This document shows positions 12,601 through 25,619 of a stretch of DNA of 64,000 bases, piece after piece. The number at the start of each line of letters is the position of its first letter. Position 1 is the first letter of the stretch. The notes beneath the pieces are model-generated. The model did not search any database. It worked only from the letters and a program-made list of their open reading frames with translations, and was not told the DNA's origin. The translations under genes were made by a program, and so were the position numbers. This DNA is from Varroa destructor (taxonomy: Eukaryota > Arthropoda > Arachnida > Mesostigmata > Varroidae): contig NW_019211455.1 in the NCBI RefSeq assembly GCF_002443255.2, positions 35,803,472-35,867,471 of the forward strand. Reading direction: 5' to 3'.

Positions 12601-13612
12601 AAATCAAACGTATCCACTCTAGCGTCCCTTTTTTTTTCACTTCTTTGTTCTGCTTTTCTCTTTTGGGAGCTCGGACGTGTCTGTATGGCATTCTATCAGA
12701 GAGTTGTTCCTTAGATTATTCTTCACTTGATTTTCTTAGACATGCATGAATTGCTCACCTTTCGTAACCAGTGAGGTGATCAGACAACTGGCCCGACTCA
12801 GATACTCACTCGACAATCGAAATTATATTTGGGAAGAATTGTATTTACGTAATTCATTGAAAAGAAGACTTCAAGCTAAAATTATTGTTACTGCGGTTGT
12901 TCTATGCGTAATCAAACTATTGTTATTTTGTTTTACTCTAACTGAGTGAGATATGTTTCATTGGCCGTGTTCTTATTTATTCGCACTCGGGCCATTCTAA
13001 CATCACGTATGTATATATACATTTGCAAAAGGGTAAACGAGAGCCGTCCTGCAACACTCGTATTACCGTGTGCAAACTAATAGAAGATATAACAGTACAT
13101 CCTTCGGTTTCATTGATAAAGCTACGAAAGATGGAGCAGTGTTGGAAGGAAGTTGAAAGAGATCGAAACGATCTGAAGAGTGTGTCGCATGGTGGCCAAA
13201 ATGGTGACAATGTTTTGTTTGTATCATAATAGCAATTAAGCGATTTTCATGTCTGAGCATATGGTGTTGACTTCGATGCGCGAACTTATAAGGATAATGT
13301 AATATAGTGGCTGAGATAGCTTATGAGGCAGCGGTCGAATATAAAACGGACGACAATAGTCCTTAATCCGTTGAGGTTAAATCAGTGTTTATAAGTGTCT
13401 CTAGTACTATTCAGTCGTACAGGAGGATGCTATTTTGATTTCAGCGTGCCTTCATTGCCGTTAGCGCTCATTGTACTCAGTTATGAAGGTAGATTTACTG
13501 CTAGGAGTATTTCGCAGAAAAGATCCAGCCATTATGGTCGTTGGTAATCTCGCATATGGAGTTATTGCCACGGGCATATCAGTATGTGACTTCAAGACCA
13601 TTCTATCAAATA

Positions 13613-13630
13613 TACGCCTATATAGGCGTA
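13613..13630. repeat. 18-bp perfect palindrome
   Basis: TACGCCTATATAGGCGTA is its own reverse complement. It sits inside an open frame of unknown meaning at 13471-13863. No flanking duplication or gene context explains it. Confidence 0.75.
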
Positions 13631-16227
13631 ATGGGATTAATTCATCTTCGAGAAAATATTCATTGAAATCGTTCGTGTTGTTAGCCCATATAGCCCCACG
13701 ATTCCGTGCGAAGCAGTCAGTCATTCGACAAGCCTTACGGAAAAATACTTTTCTGTCTAGAAAGGGCTATGATTATCGCGAGAAAAGACAACTCTTCAGA
13801 ATAATTGTTAGTCAGGCTAAAAATTATAATTTGTTTACCACAAAGTTCTGTTGCGCGATGTGAAACCGGGTTTTGAATAGCCCAGATACTAGCATATCTA
13901 CAAGTTGCATTCAGTCCGAGAAGTGTACAATGTACAAATATACGCGCCGTTCCATAAAGCCAACTTTATCGTACTAAAACCTGTATAATTCTCGCGGTTA
14001 TTTGTTGTTCTGGCGTAAAGAAACATTCGGACTCATAATTGCGATGTTTGTCATATAACTTTCCGAACGATGCACTATTCAAGGGGGTCGTCAGAAGTTC
14101 TTTAAAAGGTAACCACATACAACACGTTGTTCACAACAACGAAACGTTCAATAACGGGTGCGAAAAAACAATGCCTTGAACACATATACGCGCAATAACT
14201 ATGCTAAGTTGTTTTCTGAGGCTACTTAGTTCTTTGAATTTGCCTACAAAAATAGTATCGCTGGCATCCGGCTTATAATGTAAGCCTTTTCATATAATGC
14301 AGTGGCCATAAAGCCCTTTCTCACTTTGGCCCCCAACAAGGTCATGTAATATAACTCAATGTAATAACTTTCATCGAATGGAACTTGCTTTCAAGGTGCG
14401 TTTAAAGATGTAACTTTGGAACATGTGAAACTGTAGTAGAGAAGCTTGTCTTGCTTCCTTATCGTAGCACAAAAATTCGATGGAATACAAAAAGTACTTG
14501 TTTGTTTTCTTGAATTTTGATTGAACAAAACAATTCGATATACCACGAATTTGCTTATACTTTTGACCCTTGTACATTTCGAAAACCTTAAAAATGAACG
14601 TTTCTTTGCTAGAAAAAAAACATAGCTCTGTCCTAGATAGCCTTCTTCTTCTTCTTTACCTACCTAGTGTCATATTGTTTCTATACTGCGGTTATTTTTC
14701 GTCGACCTCGAGTCGAGTTGTGGTCTATCTCTGCGTCTCATAGTACTGCGACACCTCTATTCTTCTTCTCCTTCTTCTTAGCAAGGTCGTCTTTTTAGAA
14801 ACAAGGACGTACTGAGCGATTCACAATGCTACTGAAGTGTTAGCGTAAAATTACTCCAAAAAGCTGTATCTCTATCTTTAGATAAACCTTTTAGCAAAGG
14901 CGATCTACAAAACTCTGGTATGCACGTCAGAAAACCCTCTTTCGTACTGAGAGAGAGCCTTTTCGAACGTACTAGCTTGTCTTGCGAAACTGCTAACGGC
15001 GTGCCATCAAGTTCCTACTGTGCAGTTCACGGCATATTTTGCTGCCCGTCGCGATAATTCATGCAGCCGTACTAACCAGCCGTGCGCTTACGAGTCGCAG
15101 TACGACGTTGATGATGTAGATGGCGATAAACTGCGGCAGTCTTCCATCTCCATCAGGTAAAATCGAATTAACTTCAAATGTCATCATGCTTCTAACGTTG
15201 AATGTCCTTACTTCTTAAGAAGTCAGTAATAGTAAAAGTTGAATAAAGGAAAAGAGGCTTTTGAGCGTACCGTTTCGATACTTCCAGTGATCTACATATA
15301 AACAGCTTGCAGAGCTTCAGTTTGGCCTAAGTACAGCCTAAAGCATTACAAGGACGAACAAAAATAAAAAGGTTCATGGCGCCTATCATAACATACTAAC
15401 CTAATGATTTTCTTGTAAATAAGAAATCCTATTCTTTGGTTATTAATACTACTGTTTCACAAAAACAAACTGACGTGGGAGTTCTCCCCGTCAACAAAAT
15501 CAAACCCCAGTATCTACTAAACGGAAATATAAACGGCCTAGGAGTAGTTTGTGCTAAGAGGGTGATGTTTCTGACATGGCAAACTATCCTTCCAGCGTCA
15601 CATTTTCTATTATTTAAATAATGCTATTAATCGTACGATATCATTGCACTTACATAATTTCAGGTTTACATTTTGAGTTATGCAGTAATCGGATTATTTG
15701 TAGAGATCCGTAATTTTTTTTAAACGATGTATACGGAGCAGTACTGTGTCACCTATGTAGGATACTTGGAACTCATGTGGTTTCAGTGCAGAGGAGCATG
15801 GGTTCCTATAGGTTACTATTATTACTAGTTGTTAAAGATTGTCTACTCCGCTATTTTTTTAGTATGTGCCTTGACACTAATCGTTTGTGCTGATACTCTA
15901 CTGTTACAGGCATACTTGTGACATCCTAAGACGTCAACTTTGCACGTTTTCAACACATCAGTCACAATGCTAACGGCCAATTATGTTAATGCCGAAGATA
16001 AGTGGTACCCGTAAAATAAAATTATTACTATATTATATCACGTTCCTAAAGTTCTGCTCGAATTCATTTCACACGTCTCCATTGATATTGATTTCTAGTT
16101 TGAGTCAATAAGTAGATGAGGGTCGAGGGGAAGGAAGCAAGTCATCTTTGTATTTTTTGCTCTGTGGCGCCATTTTGTTCTTCTCTTTATCTCGACTAGG
16201 TTGTCTCCTCTTGAAACTCGTTCGTTA

Positions 16228-16271
16228 GCCTAATGCTGCATTTTGTGCCTTTGGTTTGCACGGCATTAGGC
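16228..16271. repeat. Imperfect stem-loop, 9-bp core
   Basis: GCCTAATGC and GCATTAGGC are exact inverted repeats with a 26-nt loop. Partial outer pairing of TTAG and CTATTAA-like flanks is possible. It may be a foldback or small RNA precursor, but the arms are shorter than a typical miRNA hairpin. Confidence 0.4.
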
Positions 16272-19200
16272 AAGGCTATTAACGAAAACCATAATATCTC
16301 ATATCATATTATCAAACATCTCTGACTTCTCACCTTTTTAGTCGATGGAATGATGTTGGTGTCTGTTGATGATGGCAACGACCGAGCTTATCGGGTTGGT
16401 ATTTTACAGATTTCAATCAGATAATCGGTAGAATGAAATCTACAATCACAGATTGGTCCACTAGGGTCTACAATTTATAGTTACTTTTACTCAATGGGTG
16501 TCTTAATAAGGTGGGATGAAACATGTTGACCAGCAGATGATCGATGGAGCTAGGTAGCGTCGTAACATTCCACATGCGACAAGTCGGGATCTACGAGAAG
16601 CTCGCGCGTTATTTAAATCGTTTGAACTTACTTACCCGTATTAAAGATTAGCGCTAACAAAATCTGGTCGAGAGTTGTAGGATTGTGGCGCCGCTCGTCC
16701 GATGAGGCTGTGTAAGCGTCGTCTGTTCTGTCTAGCATAGGAGACGGGCATTTGGTACATTCGAGTCATTATTATATATAAAAAAAATTCGCTCGCCGCA
16801 ACAGGCCATTTGTTGTCATTGTACATGGCGTGTCCTTCTATTTTCCTTTGTGTATATTTATTTCTCATGGCTGATTTTAGTTCTAAAGAATGAGCGGTTG
16901 CGCAGTACAATATAGGCCTCCTGTGCTGACGAAGACTGACGCACATGAGTATACCGATTCTGATTGAGTATGAGCTGCAAACTGGGTGGCATGACACACT
17001 TCTCTATGTTTGGCAATTTTTTCCAATCAATTAAATGTGCTGGCGGAAATGTTTTGTAAATTTCGACGTAAATAGTTTGTATTAGGAAGAAACAACGACA
17101 CTTTACGTCACACTCGCCTTTAATAACCAGTTTTCAGTTAAAGAGCGAACCAGTAAAAAGAAACAGTGTATAGCAAAATGGGTACTTCTGCACACAAATA
17201 AGTAAATTATCACATACGCGCTGAACGATACCAAGCTAGCAATTCAGTAGAATTGTTGCATGTACATCAGCGCTATCGCCTGACGCGTGGTCAACATTTC
17301 CCATATCGTTTTACCGTATCAATTTCTTCCTTCTCCTGCATGAGTTATCTTCGCTTCCTCAGTTTACTGCTGGATCTCTCTGGACATTAATCGAACGTCT
17401 AGTTCAATTCTACAGCTAGAGCAGCGGGCTAACTGTCCGCGTCTTCAGGTAGATACAGATAGAGCCTCGGTCATCTGACAATGTGGTATTGTAGAAGAGG
17501 ATCGAATTGATCCGCTAGCGTTACCTAGGTAACCGTCATCCCTGACTGCCACTGCTAGCGCTGTTGTCCGCTTGTTGTTATTGTTGAAGTAGAAGAACAA
17601 TCTATTTGAACGAGTGTCACAACATAATTATGACTAAAAAATACCCCGTTACTAATGCTTAGCCATATTTCAGTTGTATGCGCTTGGATGTCGCGTCCCG
17701 CTAAATGTGCAGAGCACAAGAAATATCCAGGCGCCTGAATGTACTGTTGTAATCATTCCGCTGTTTTTAACCGACGTGGCCATTAACGGTGTACCCCACC
17801 AACGGCAAAAGAAAATGAGCTCAGCAATCCAGCGGTTGCCCAACAACTACTATGAATTATAATTCCGTCTTGAATGACACAAGCGGATAGAAAGACTTAA
17901 TCAGGCGTTGTTACACGCAAAACGCAGACAGTGACTAATTTACTTCGTATAGGCGAAGCTTGCGTTTATAGAACCGTTATTTATAGCTGAATTCCGATCA
18001 AGCATCGACGGTAGTGTCAAGCTATTGGGCTTTTTCGTCTTTCTCATCTTCTCTCGAGTTACTCTTTATTTGATTGGTCAGTCCGTACATCGTTTCAGGC
18101 TCGATTGATTTATGTCAGCAAGCGGCATTTTTGTCGTCAGTTGCTGCCATGACAGACAGCAGACGTCATGGTAGACGACAGTCCCAGTGCCAGATATTCG
18201 AACGAGCCCTTTGTGTCCTTCGCCATTTTTTTGGTATATTCGTGCGCAACCCTTTAGGTAGTGCTAAATAGGCTTGTTCAAGCAACACCTCGCCGTAAGC
18301 TGCAAAAACGTACTAGTCAATCAGGCCATTCACTGTGAAACTGCGCAGAACATGGAGCGCATCCCAATGGCCTTTGTAGCAGATTGCGTTACTTTATAAA
18401 AATTGCGCTTTATAGCCATACATTGCTTACTGTATGTTTTACATCAAGCAATATGTCAATAAAAAGTCGTCGCTATTTAGACGATCGTTAATCAGCCAGT
18501 TAAGATGGTGCGATAGGCTGCCTTACGTATCACCTTCGAACTGTTTATTTCCTTAACTGAATCTTTGCTTTGAAATAAAATAATAGATGAATCGGATTTT
18601 ACCAGAAACAACAATGAAGGGCCCTTAGAAAGTTCGCATCCGCTTGCCGTTCAGCCATTATATCGAATGCTGGCAGAGGCCGGCGGCAAAACATGCAGAC
18701 AACACAAACGGCGATGATCATTCACTAGTATAGCAACAATAATCATTAATACAAAACAATAACAGTGAACAATTGTTTATCACGTAAGATACACAGATCA
18801 CAAATACAAGCCATATTAAACGCTTTAAACTTCGGTTACTCAACAGCAACGATCTACAACGGCCCCCGACGTACACAATGCCTGGCGGAAACATTCGATC
18901 ACAGCTCCAGACCATCGGAACCACACTTAACGTCCGAAATTTTTTACTCATCTTGTTGCAGACCGTGGCCCGTGCAATGTAAAAGCTCATTTTAGCCTTT
19001 AAGACATATGTGAAATGTATACGAAAACGTATACGATTGGCTTCGTGTGTGATGCGGATAGCCATCTTGTATGATTTAGTAGTAGAGGGAAAAGTCGAAG
19101 CATCGGTCGATTGGAAAAATGACATACAGAAGGATGATGCGTGCGAAGTACGTCTGCACGCCTCTGTACGCCGTTCGTACTTGCTTGTTCGCTCTTGCGA

Positions 19201-22028
19201 TACATATCTTGATCAGATAAAGTCGCTGTTCCTATTCGGTCTCATACATGATTTCTGTCTCTTTGGTACAATTCAGCGTTCATCTTTTCTTTGCCTATTA
19301 GATTATCGTATACTTTTTTTCTTTCGGTCTCATTCATTTTTACTGACTCTAGATGGACACTTTTTAATTGTGGCAGGACTGTGAGCCAAAAGCCTTGTGG
19401 GGTTATCTACACTGACTTGGCTTGTCATATTCTTGAGATTTTTCTTTTATTTAACAAGCTTGAGAAACCGACACTAATAACCGGACATGGCTGCTGACTA
19501 AAAATTACCGGTTAAATCGTCTAGCTTTGAACATTGGCCACTTTAACGGTAACGTATAGACAAATTGCCTATTAGTTACGGCAAGTCGGTTATCATTTGT
19601 CCCACGTGAATGGGTTAAGTGTTGCACATTGATGACGATACATTAGAGAAAATAGATCGGAAAACTACTAAATAATATTAAATTTGTCTTAAATCTCAAG
19701 ATACAGTTGGAGCCATGCTCATGTTCGCGGCACTGCAGACGTTATCGTGCTTTGGCAGGCGCAGGCCTCAGGTGCAGCCGGTAACTTTCAGACAGACCGA
19801 ACACTAGATAACAAAACGGCAGGCATTCTTTGAGTACAGACGCTGTGCGCTTTTTTGATTAAAGTTGACCCGACATATTTCTTCATGCTATATAAATAGA
19901 GTTCGGTATATTCTGTTTGCGGTAGGTTAATTTTTGTGGCGGTGCACAGCATTTTCTACGGAATAGAAACCGTACTATTGAACGACTGCCTGTTACGCAA
20001 GAATCACTTCCATATATTTTCCCAGAGCAACAATCACAGAACGTCGGTGTCAAACAGTCCATCTGGTACTTGAGAACGGTTGTCAGTTGGATTTGAACAT
20101 ATGAAGCGGATGACGTCAGTGGTCTAATGTTTATTATATTTTCGCGATGATGCTACCTAAATTGCTTACACAAGCGTCAAGCCGATTCGCGGTCTCAAGA
20201 TGTTCTATTTTTCAAAAAGACGTGTGTGTTTGTAGGAGGGCGGCCCGTATCAGAACGATCTGAAAAGCAGAGAAAACGTTGTGCTATTTTATTTAGCCCA
20301 TGTACCCCCATGCCTCATGATGAGTAACTAACAACCTTTCATGTTTCTTTAATGTGTTTTGTATCGTCTTACCCGGTGCAATAGAGTGTTTTCCTTAGCA
20401 GCCTTAATGTTCTTCTGTTGAAGGTGTTTTAACCCGCTTATGTCCATTTCCTCCGTCAAAGACGAACTTATCACTAAGGGAGTAATTGAAAAGTGTTCTG
20501 AATTGTCTATTAAACGCGCGTTCGACAGAGGCTGAGGTCACGGCGACGCGTTGGGCCGCGTTCAAATGTAATATGTCGCCGGAGTTGGTCGAACGAAAGC
20601 TTAGGAGAGTCAACACAAATAACTGGCTCTACAGGACACAACCGATCCATTGACGACGTCGTAATGTTAACGCGGTCGTTAACGCTAATGATTAGCGCTC
20701 ATTAGTGGTCTCAACTCAATACATTTGTTTGATTTGCAGAAAAAAAAAAACTGCCAAAAAGCTACATACGCTTGTCCGCATTTGGAAGTGTTATCGTTGT
20801 TGTAGTTACGCCGCCGTCTTTTGGAGCCAATTGGGTTTGGTAGGACAGGCGGCTGTTCAAAAGATATCACTGGTTTTACATAACAACACATAACAGGAGT
20901 ACAGCGCCTCATCTCTCAAGCTCGTGTAATGTGTAATCATTACATATAAATTATATCTACATGTGTAGGTTATGACCGCCTATCACGCATTGTTGCGCAA
21001 CGTTGAAAACTGACGTTAAGGATGTAGGCAATAAAGATAAGTAACAATAGACGCAAACAAGCACAGAAACGCCGTGATGAGTGTTTGATGAAACGATAGC
21101 CATCTTTTTGAACTAAACGTATAACCTTGATTCCGCCGAATTGTTGAACTTAAAGTAGTCCCTGGCAGAGTAGACATACCAATTACTCTTTTCTTAAAAA
21201 ACCTTTAATGTGCTTTGAATTTATCTATAACCCTTCAATGTTCACCATTCTCTGGTTTATTTTTGTCGCGTGTGACTGCACAGCATAGTTGAAGCGCTTG
21301 ATGTACAATTTTGTTGTTTAGTTCTAAAAAATTTGGTTTCCTGATTATATATTGCTATTATTATTAATTTATAGTCCATCAAGGAAACATTAGTGTGTGT
21401 GCACCTCTGCAACACAGAATAATGTTTTTTTCACATTCGGTTGTTACAATATTATTAAACTGCGATACACTGAAGGTTAATAAACTGAAGGTTCCTGCAA
21501 CGGGCATAATGTTACAGCCGGGCTTGTCTAACCTAGCTTTCTGGTCAGGAGATAACAGAAACGCAGATCCTATATAAAATTTATTTAGACTGAGCAGGTG
21601 ATAGAAGTCTAAACGTCTTGATTCTAACTCCGATGCCCTGCTGAGCTCACCAATACGGCATTTAAAAAATATTGTTAAATAAAATTAGAGAAATCGTACC
21701 TTAAATTAAATTAATATCTTATGGTCGGTTTGGCAATTAACGACGCTGAAATTTTCCATTCACAGTAACTGGTTCGATAAATTGGTACCGAATATATATA
21801 ACTAGTTAGCCTGCGTGTCAATAGGGTATTGTCTAAGGTCTAAGTTTAGTCACCTTAAAAACCTAAATGTTAAACAAATCCTTGTATCGGGCCCCCGGCT
21901 AGTCTATGGCATTTTCGTACCAATACCGTATCTAGAGAGATGGCTAATTGAGAGAACTGTAGTTTTAGATGCATTGGTAATTTATGTTTAACATTTATTC
22001 TCGTTGTTGTTTATATTTTTCTTTGCAG

Positions 22029-22326
22029 GAACGACGAGACCTTGTATCGACGGGTGCGGGTGGTGGCGGCTTGGGCGCTGCTGCTCCTGGAGGCTTTGGA
22101 GCCCCGCGTCTTACCCCCACGTCGGATTTCCAACCGCCTTATTTTCCACCCCCGTATAATCCGTTGCCGCCTCAGCAGCAACTAGACTTTCATGGAACTC
22201 AGGATCCCTACGCGTCCCACCTGAACTCTTTACATCAGAGTTCAGCTGTTGCACAACAATACCATCAATTGCACCCGGCAGCCCAACGGACACACAATGC
22301 TGCTACGGTGCTCACTGCCACGCCAG
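22029..22326 (+). CDS. TfAP-2: AP-2 transcription factor, activation-domain exon
   Basis: This is the N-terminal activation region of an AP-2 factor, a nuclear DNA-binding protein. It opens with [14 protein letters not shown], aligning with the start of vertebrate AP-2 exon 2 (DRHDGTSNG). The PY motif region follows: [20 protein letters not shown], the most conserved part of AP-2 activation domains, with PPYFPPPY at residues 36-43 of the visible chain. [12 protein letters not shown], also an AP-2 hallmark, and a His/Gln/Ala-rich stretch come next. The acceptor is CTTTGCAG|GA with a T-rich tract, and entry is in phase 0. The donor is CCAG|GTGCGA, leaving one base (phase 1), which the next exon completes as Gly. 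No stop or frameshift is present. The start codon must lie in an upstream exon, possibly 7992-8102. Confidence 0.93.
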
Positions 22327-22672
22327 GTGCGAAACTCGGTGCTAATGCTATTATTACTAATCAAATAAACTCTTTAGTTTTATGGGTATTTCACATTACG
22401 TAGCTGTGAATGTCAGTTATCTGAGCGATATTTGGACGGTCAATGCAGTTGACCTAAGGATCATGCTACACCACATTGAATTGTCTTGCGGTCTAGCTGA
22501 CTACGTAGAGCGAGGGCGTTTATAATAGCAGCAGCAGTCACAACAGAAGTTGGCAAGGAAATTTGTGTTTTTGCGCCTAAACCCTATGAATGACGCCTAA
22601 GCAGCGAATGTCTTTTATTTATTCACCAGACAATAACAACAGCAACAACAACAATATATTTTTTACCGCCAG
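22327..22672 (+). other. Short AP-2 intron
   Basis: This 346-nt intron has donor GTGCGA and acceptor TTTTTTACCGCCAG. It contains CAG- and AAC-type triplet runs. It splits the activation region, which in vertebrate AP-2 genes is one large second exon. Confidence 0.85.
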
Positions 22673-22887
22673 GACGGAGACCAGAAGACGACGCCGTGTT
22701 GTTGGGCGTAGGCAGCATGGGCGGTCCCGCGGGAGGCCTTGCATACGATGGCAGAAGAGCCGACTCCAGTTACCACCGGATGGACCAGCATGACCTACTA
22801 GCAGGAATTCACCAACAAATGGACGACGGCCAAGCGTCCACGTGCTCCTCTGATAATGACAACGGAAACGGCAATGACTTCATGGAG
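22673..22887 (+). CDS. TfAP-2: AP-2 transcription factor, second activation exon
   Basis: It continues the AP-2 chain in phase. The split Gly codon is completed, then RRPEDDAVLLGVGSMGG aligns with the vertebrate RRDYRRHEDLLHG segment. The rest (YDGRRADSSYHRMDQHDLL, a Gln/Met stretch, then SDNDNGNGNDFME) is acidic and polar, as expected of an activation-domain linker. The acceptor is ACCGCCAG|GA. The donor GAG|GTGAGT is a perfect consensus and leaves phase 0, as the 41953 exon needs. This segment ends at residue 171 of the visible chain. The linker is less conserved than the DNA-binding part, so the assignment rests on phase, donor strength and the partial RRPEDD match. Confidence 0.88.
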
Positions 22888-23962
22888 GTGAGTGATTTCG
22901 ATTCCCGTAACCATTTGCACAATCGATGCATATGTGTTTAGGACCGTCCACTAAAAACCGAGGGTCTTTTTTGTAACAAAAACTAACAATGAATAAATAC
23001 GAAAACAACTCCACACAGTGTACCATTGACCCTCTACTCTGCCACATTGTTGGGCCTGTGCCTGATGCTAACCGATGTCAACCTGTATAAGAGAAGATTT
23101 AAATCGCGTCACTTGAGTACCTTGAGTAGAAGAACCATATTGAACAAAGATGAGCATCAATTTAAAAAAAAATCATTGACATTTGAATATAAAAGCTCAA
23201 AGCTTCATTTCGAAGCTCTATTTGATGCGATGGGACGACAGGTTTCCTTATTATTGCTTTGGAAAGAATCAATGCTTTATCGTTTTCAAGACACAGAATC
23301 ATCTGTTTTTTAGCGCCTCTCTTCCTTTCTTTCTATTTACTGATTTCATTCTATAATGATAAGATGACGACCGTAATAGTGGGATAAATGGGTAAACTGG
23401 TAGGTTGGCAGTGAACGATACTCTTATTGTTATTGCTGCTGCAGCCCTTGATGATGGGGGCGATGGTTCGCGTGCACGCGGTTCGTACATGCTGATACCA
23501 CCGATTTGTTCTTCTTTCGCTCAGTTCGTTTATGCCGAATGACTGCTGTAAATCCCAACAGCCGCTAAGGGAAGGGTAGCGCCTGCACCATTCATTCAAC
23601 TAGGCTGAACTAACTGGGGTCAATGTTACGTGATATACCGCGACCGTTGAAAGCTGCAATCTTATCGTCGTTACCAAGCTACTACTTTTGCTTACACTTC
23701 AGTCTAGCTTCGCCACCTTCTCGCTATCAGCCATTGTTCCCTCTGTGCGTAAGCTCTCAATTTCTGTTTACATACGCAAGCAAAAAATAAACACTAAAAA
23801 TATCACACGTTATCGCTATTTGTCGTCCGCAGCAATAATGCGCGCGATAGCGGCAATGGCAGTGATAAAAGAAATCAAACGAGAGACAGGTGTCTCTGTT
23901 CGTCTGCCCAATTTCGTCTCCAAACACCGTTCAGTCAATGTTGTTACAAGCTGCCTGTTGCC

Positions 23963-24037
<75 letters not shown>

Positions 24038-24320
24038 TCTTGTACGGCATTTATATTTAAAGGGTTTATAAGGAGCGGGCCTTTGGAGTCTTACCCCGTT
24101 GTGCTCGTGCATGCGATGAGCAGCAGGAACTGTAAAAGTTTATCTTTAAGTAGAACAGAGTTTCTTTCAAAATCAAATTACTTTATCATCCTACTATTTA
24201 TCATTATCATATTTTCATTGGTCTTCGTTTTGCTTCTGTAAGAGCTTCACGTTTCTCTTCGGTTACTTTCGTAATCCTCTACTTGCCATATGTAAAATTT
24301 ATGCAAGGAATCTATTGAAA
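22888..24320 (+). other. Large AP-2 intron, 5' part
   Basis: This is the start of a 19-kb intron. No exon was recognised. Open frames at 23026-23313 and 23688-24071 (+) have no known motif; the second is propped open by the GAC repeat. Confidence 0.7.
23966..24036. repeat. (GAC)n microsatellite
   Basis: About 24 GAC units with a single GAT interruption near 24000. It keeps several frames open on both strands (poly-Thr in one + frame, poly-Val in one - frame), which explains the apparent open frames here. Confidence 0.95.
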
Positions 24321-24352
24321 TGACATAATAATAATAATAATAAGAAGAAGCA
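24321..24352. repeat. AAT/AAG microsatellite
   Basis: Six or so ATA units are followed by AAG units. Intronic. Confidence 0.85.
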
Positions 24353-24799
24353 CACGACGAAATATGTCAATTCCTACCTTGTCGATCAAAAACAGCGCAG
24401 TATTTTATCCTATTGAGTACACAGTCAGTCATATTGTGTAAATTCAGGCTAGTAAATAAGGAAATATTGCTCAACTGTTATACAGCAACCCTAGCTAGAA
24501 ATACCTTAAAGTCCAGAACGCACTGCCTGGAAAGACGTTGGGAAATATTCGGTGAACAAAGCTGCACATACTTTCCATCTAGTTGTACATCCGTGTTCGT
24601 TACGCCAAAAAACATCAAAGAGTTAACCTCGGTGCAAACGCACCTGCTATATAAGTACATATGTGTATTAATAGCAAGAAAGCACGTTGATTTATAATGT
24701 AAAGTAGTTATCTGTGCTTTTTGGGGATCCCTGACATTGCATTTTTCTTTAAAAATTAGTTTGATAATGAATCAAATTTGTCATAGCTCCAGACAGTAT

Positions 24800-25560
24800 T
24801 ACGAACTAGAGTTACGGCGGTAACAGTGAGTGGCAAGATAATGGTGATAGGTGCTCATCAGTGGCTCCATCACGTGGCGAAACGTACTAAGTAGACATGA
24901 GCTACCAGACAGACAAGTCGGTCGGTCGGTCGGTCAGTCTGGACCAAATCGACCCGGTTCTTCCGCTGGCCGCTTGCAGCGCCTTCGACAATGGCGGCAA
25001 GTCAACGCCAGCCCGACACTGCTGGTGGCGAAGAGCAGGTCGGCCGGTAGTGGTGGCTTTCCGTGCGTCTGCGTACGCGTGTGTGTACATGTAGTGATAA
25101 CGGGCCAGCGAAGGGTCCATGGAAGGGTCGTTCTGTCTCAACGCCATTTTGTTTATGACGCCGCTTGGTGTGTCGTCGTCATGATCGCAGTCGCTCTCAG
25201 TCGCTGTGCTACCTGTGCAGCCCGTTGGTATATGTTACTGCTGCTGCCCGCTGTGTTTGTGCCGGTTGCGCCGCTCAGCTGGCACGAGGCTGTCGCTACT
25301 ATCGCACTGCTTCGACTGTTGGCGGCACGACTCGCATCATCCCTATTGGTGCCCAAGACCGAAAAGGCTCTTCCTTCGTAGGACAGCTTCGTAAATTAAT
25401 GTGAATCGCCCAGAATTAGACACGAGACATCGATGTCGGCTCGGAAACGAATTCTTTTCCTCTGGAGTCGTCGTTGCTGGTGACTTCGTTTCGTTCTCCG
25501 TGGCCGATCTGATCTCATCTCTGATTTCTGACTATCGACAACAAGCTAGCTTCTTCCTCC
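24800..25560 (+). other. GC-rich intronic patch
   Basis: CpG- and GC-richer than its surroundings, with a GGTC tandem (24919-24940) and a GT-rich stretch near 25077-25092. A 176-codon + frame (24851-25381) and overlapping frames in other phases are open, but none has a recognisable domain. That many frames stay open suggests base composition rather than coding. An alternative promoter or enhancer is possible; nothing proves it. Confidence 0.35.
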
Positions 25561-25587
25561 CTTCTTTTTCCTGCCACTTTGGGTCAT

Positions 25588-25592
<5 letters not shown>

Positions 25593-25618
<26 letters not shown>

Positions 25619-25619
25619 C
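25593..25619. repeat. (TA)n microsatellite
   Basis: About 13 TA units preceded by CA units. Intronic. Confidence 0.92.

Larger units (their letters stand above)
8103..22028 (+). other. Intron 1 of AP-2 (if the first exon is right)
   Basis: This 13.9-kb stretch has no exon with recognised protein similarity. It contains CA/GT microsatellites near 10.15 and 10.57 kb, a mariner relic at about 11.64-12.6 kb, an 18-bp palindrome at 13613-13630, a hairpin near 16.23 kb, and a minus-strand secreted-peptide candidate at 8576-8803. Longer open frames, such as 13471-13863 (+) and 18718-19125 (-), show no motif I recognise. The 3' boundary is a good acceptor, a T-rich tract followed by CTTTGCAG. Confidence 0.45.

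Noticed and set aside
13471..13863. 130-codon + strand open frame
   Set aside because: No family motif and an open minus frame over the same bases. Not supported as a gene.
18718..19125. 135-codon minus frame overlapping a 124-codon + frame
   Set aside because: Neither shows family motifs. Likely chance frames.
24851..25381. 176-codon + strand open frame
   Set aside because: Low-complexity, overlaps other open frames, no domain and no convincing splice sites. Base composition explains it.
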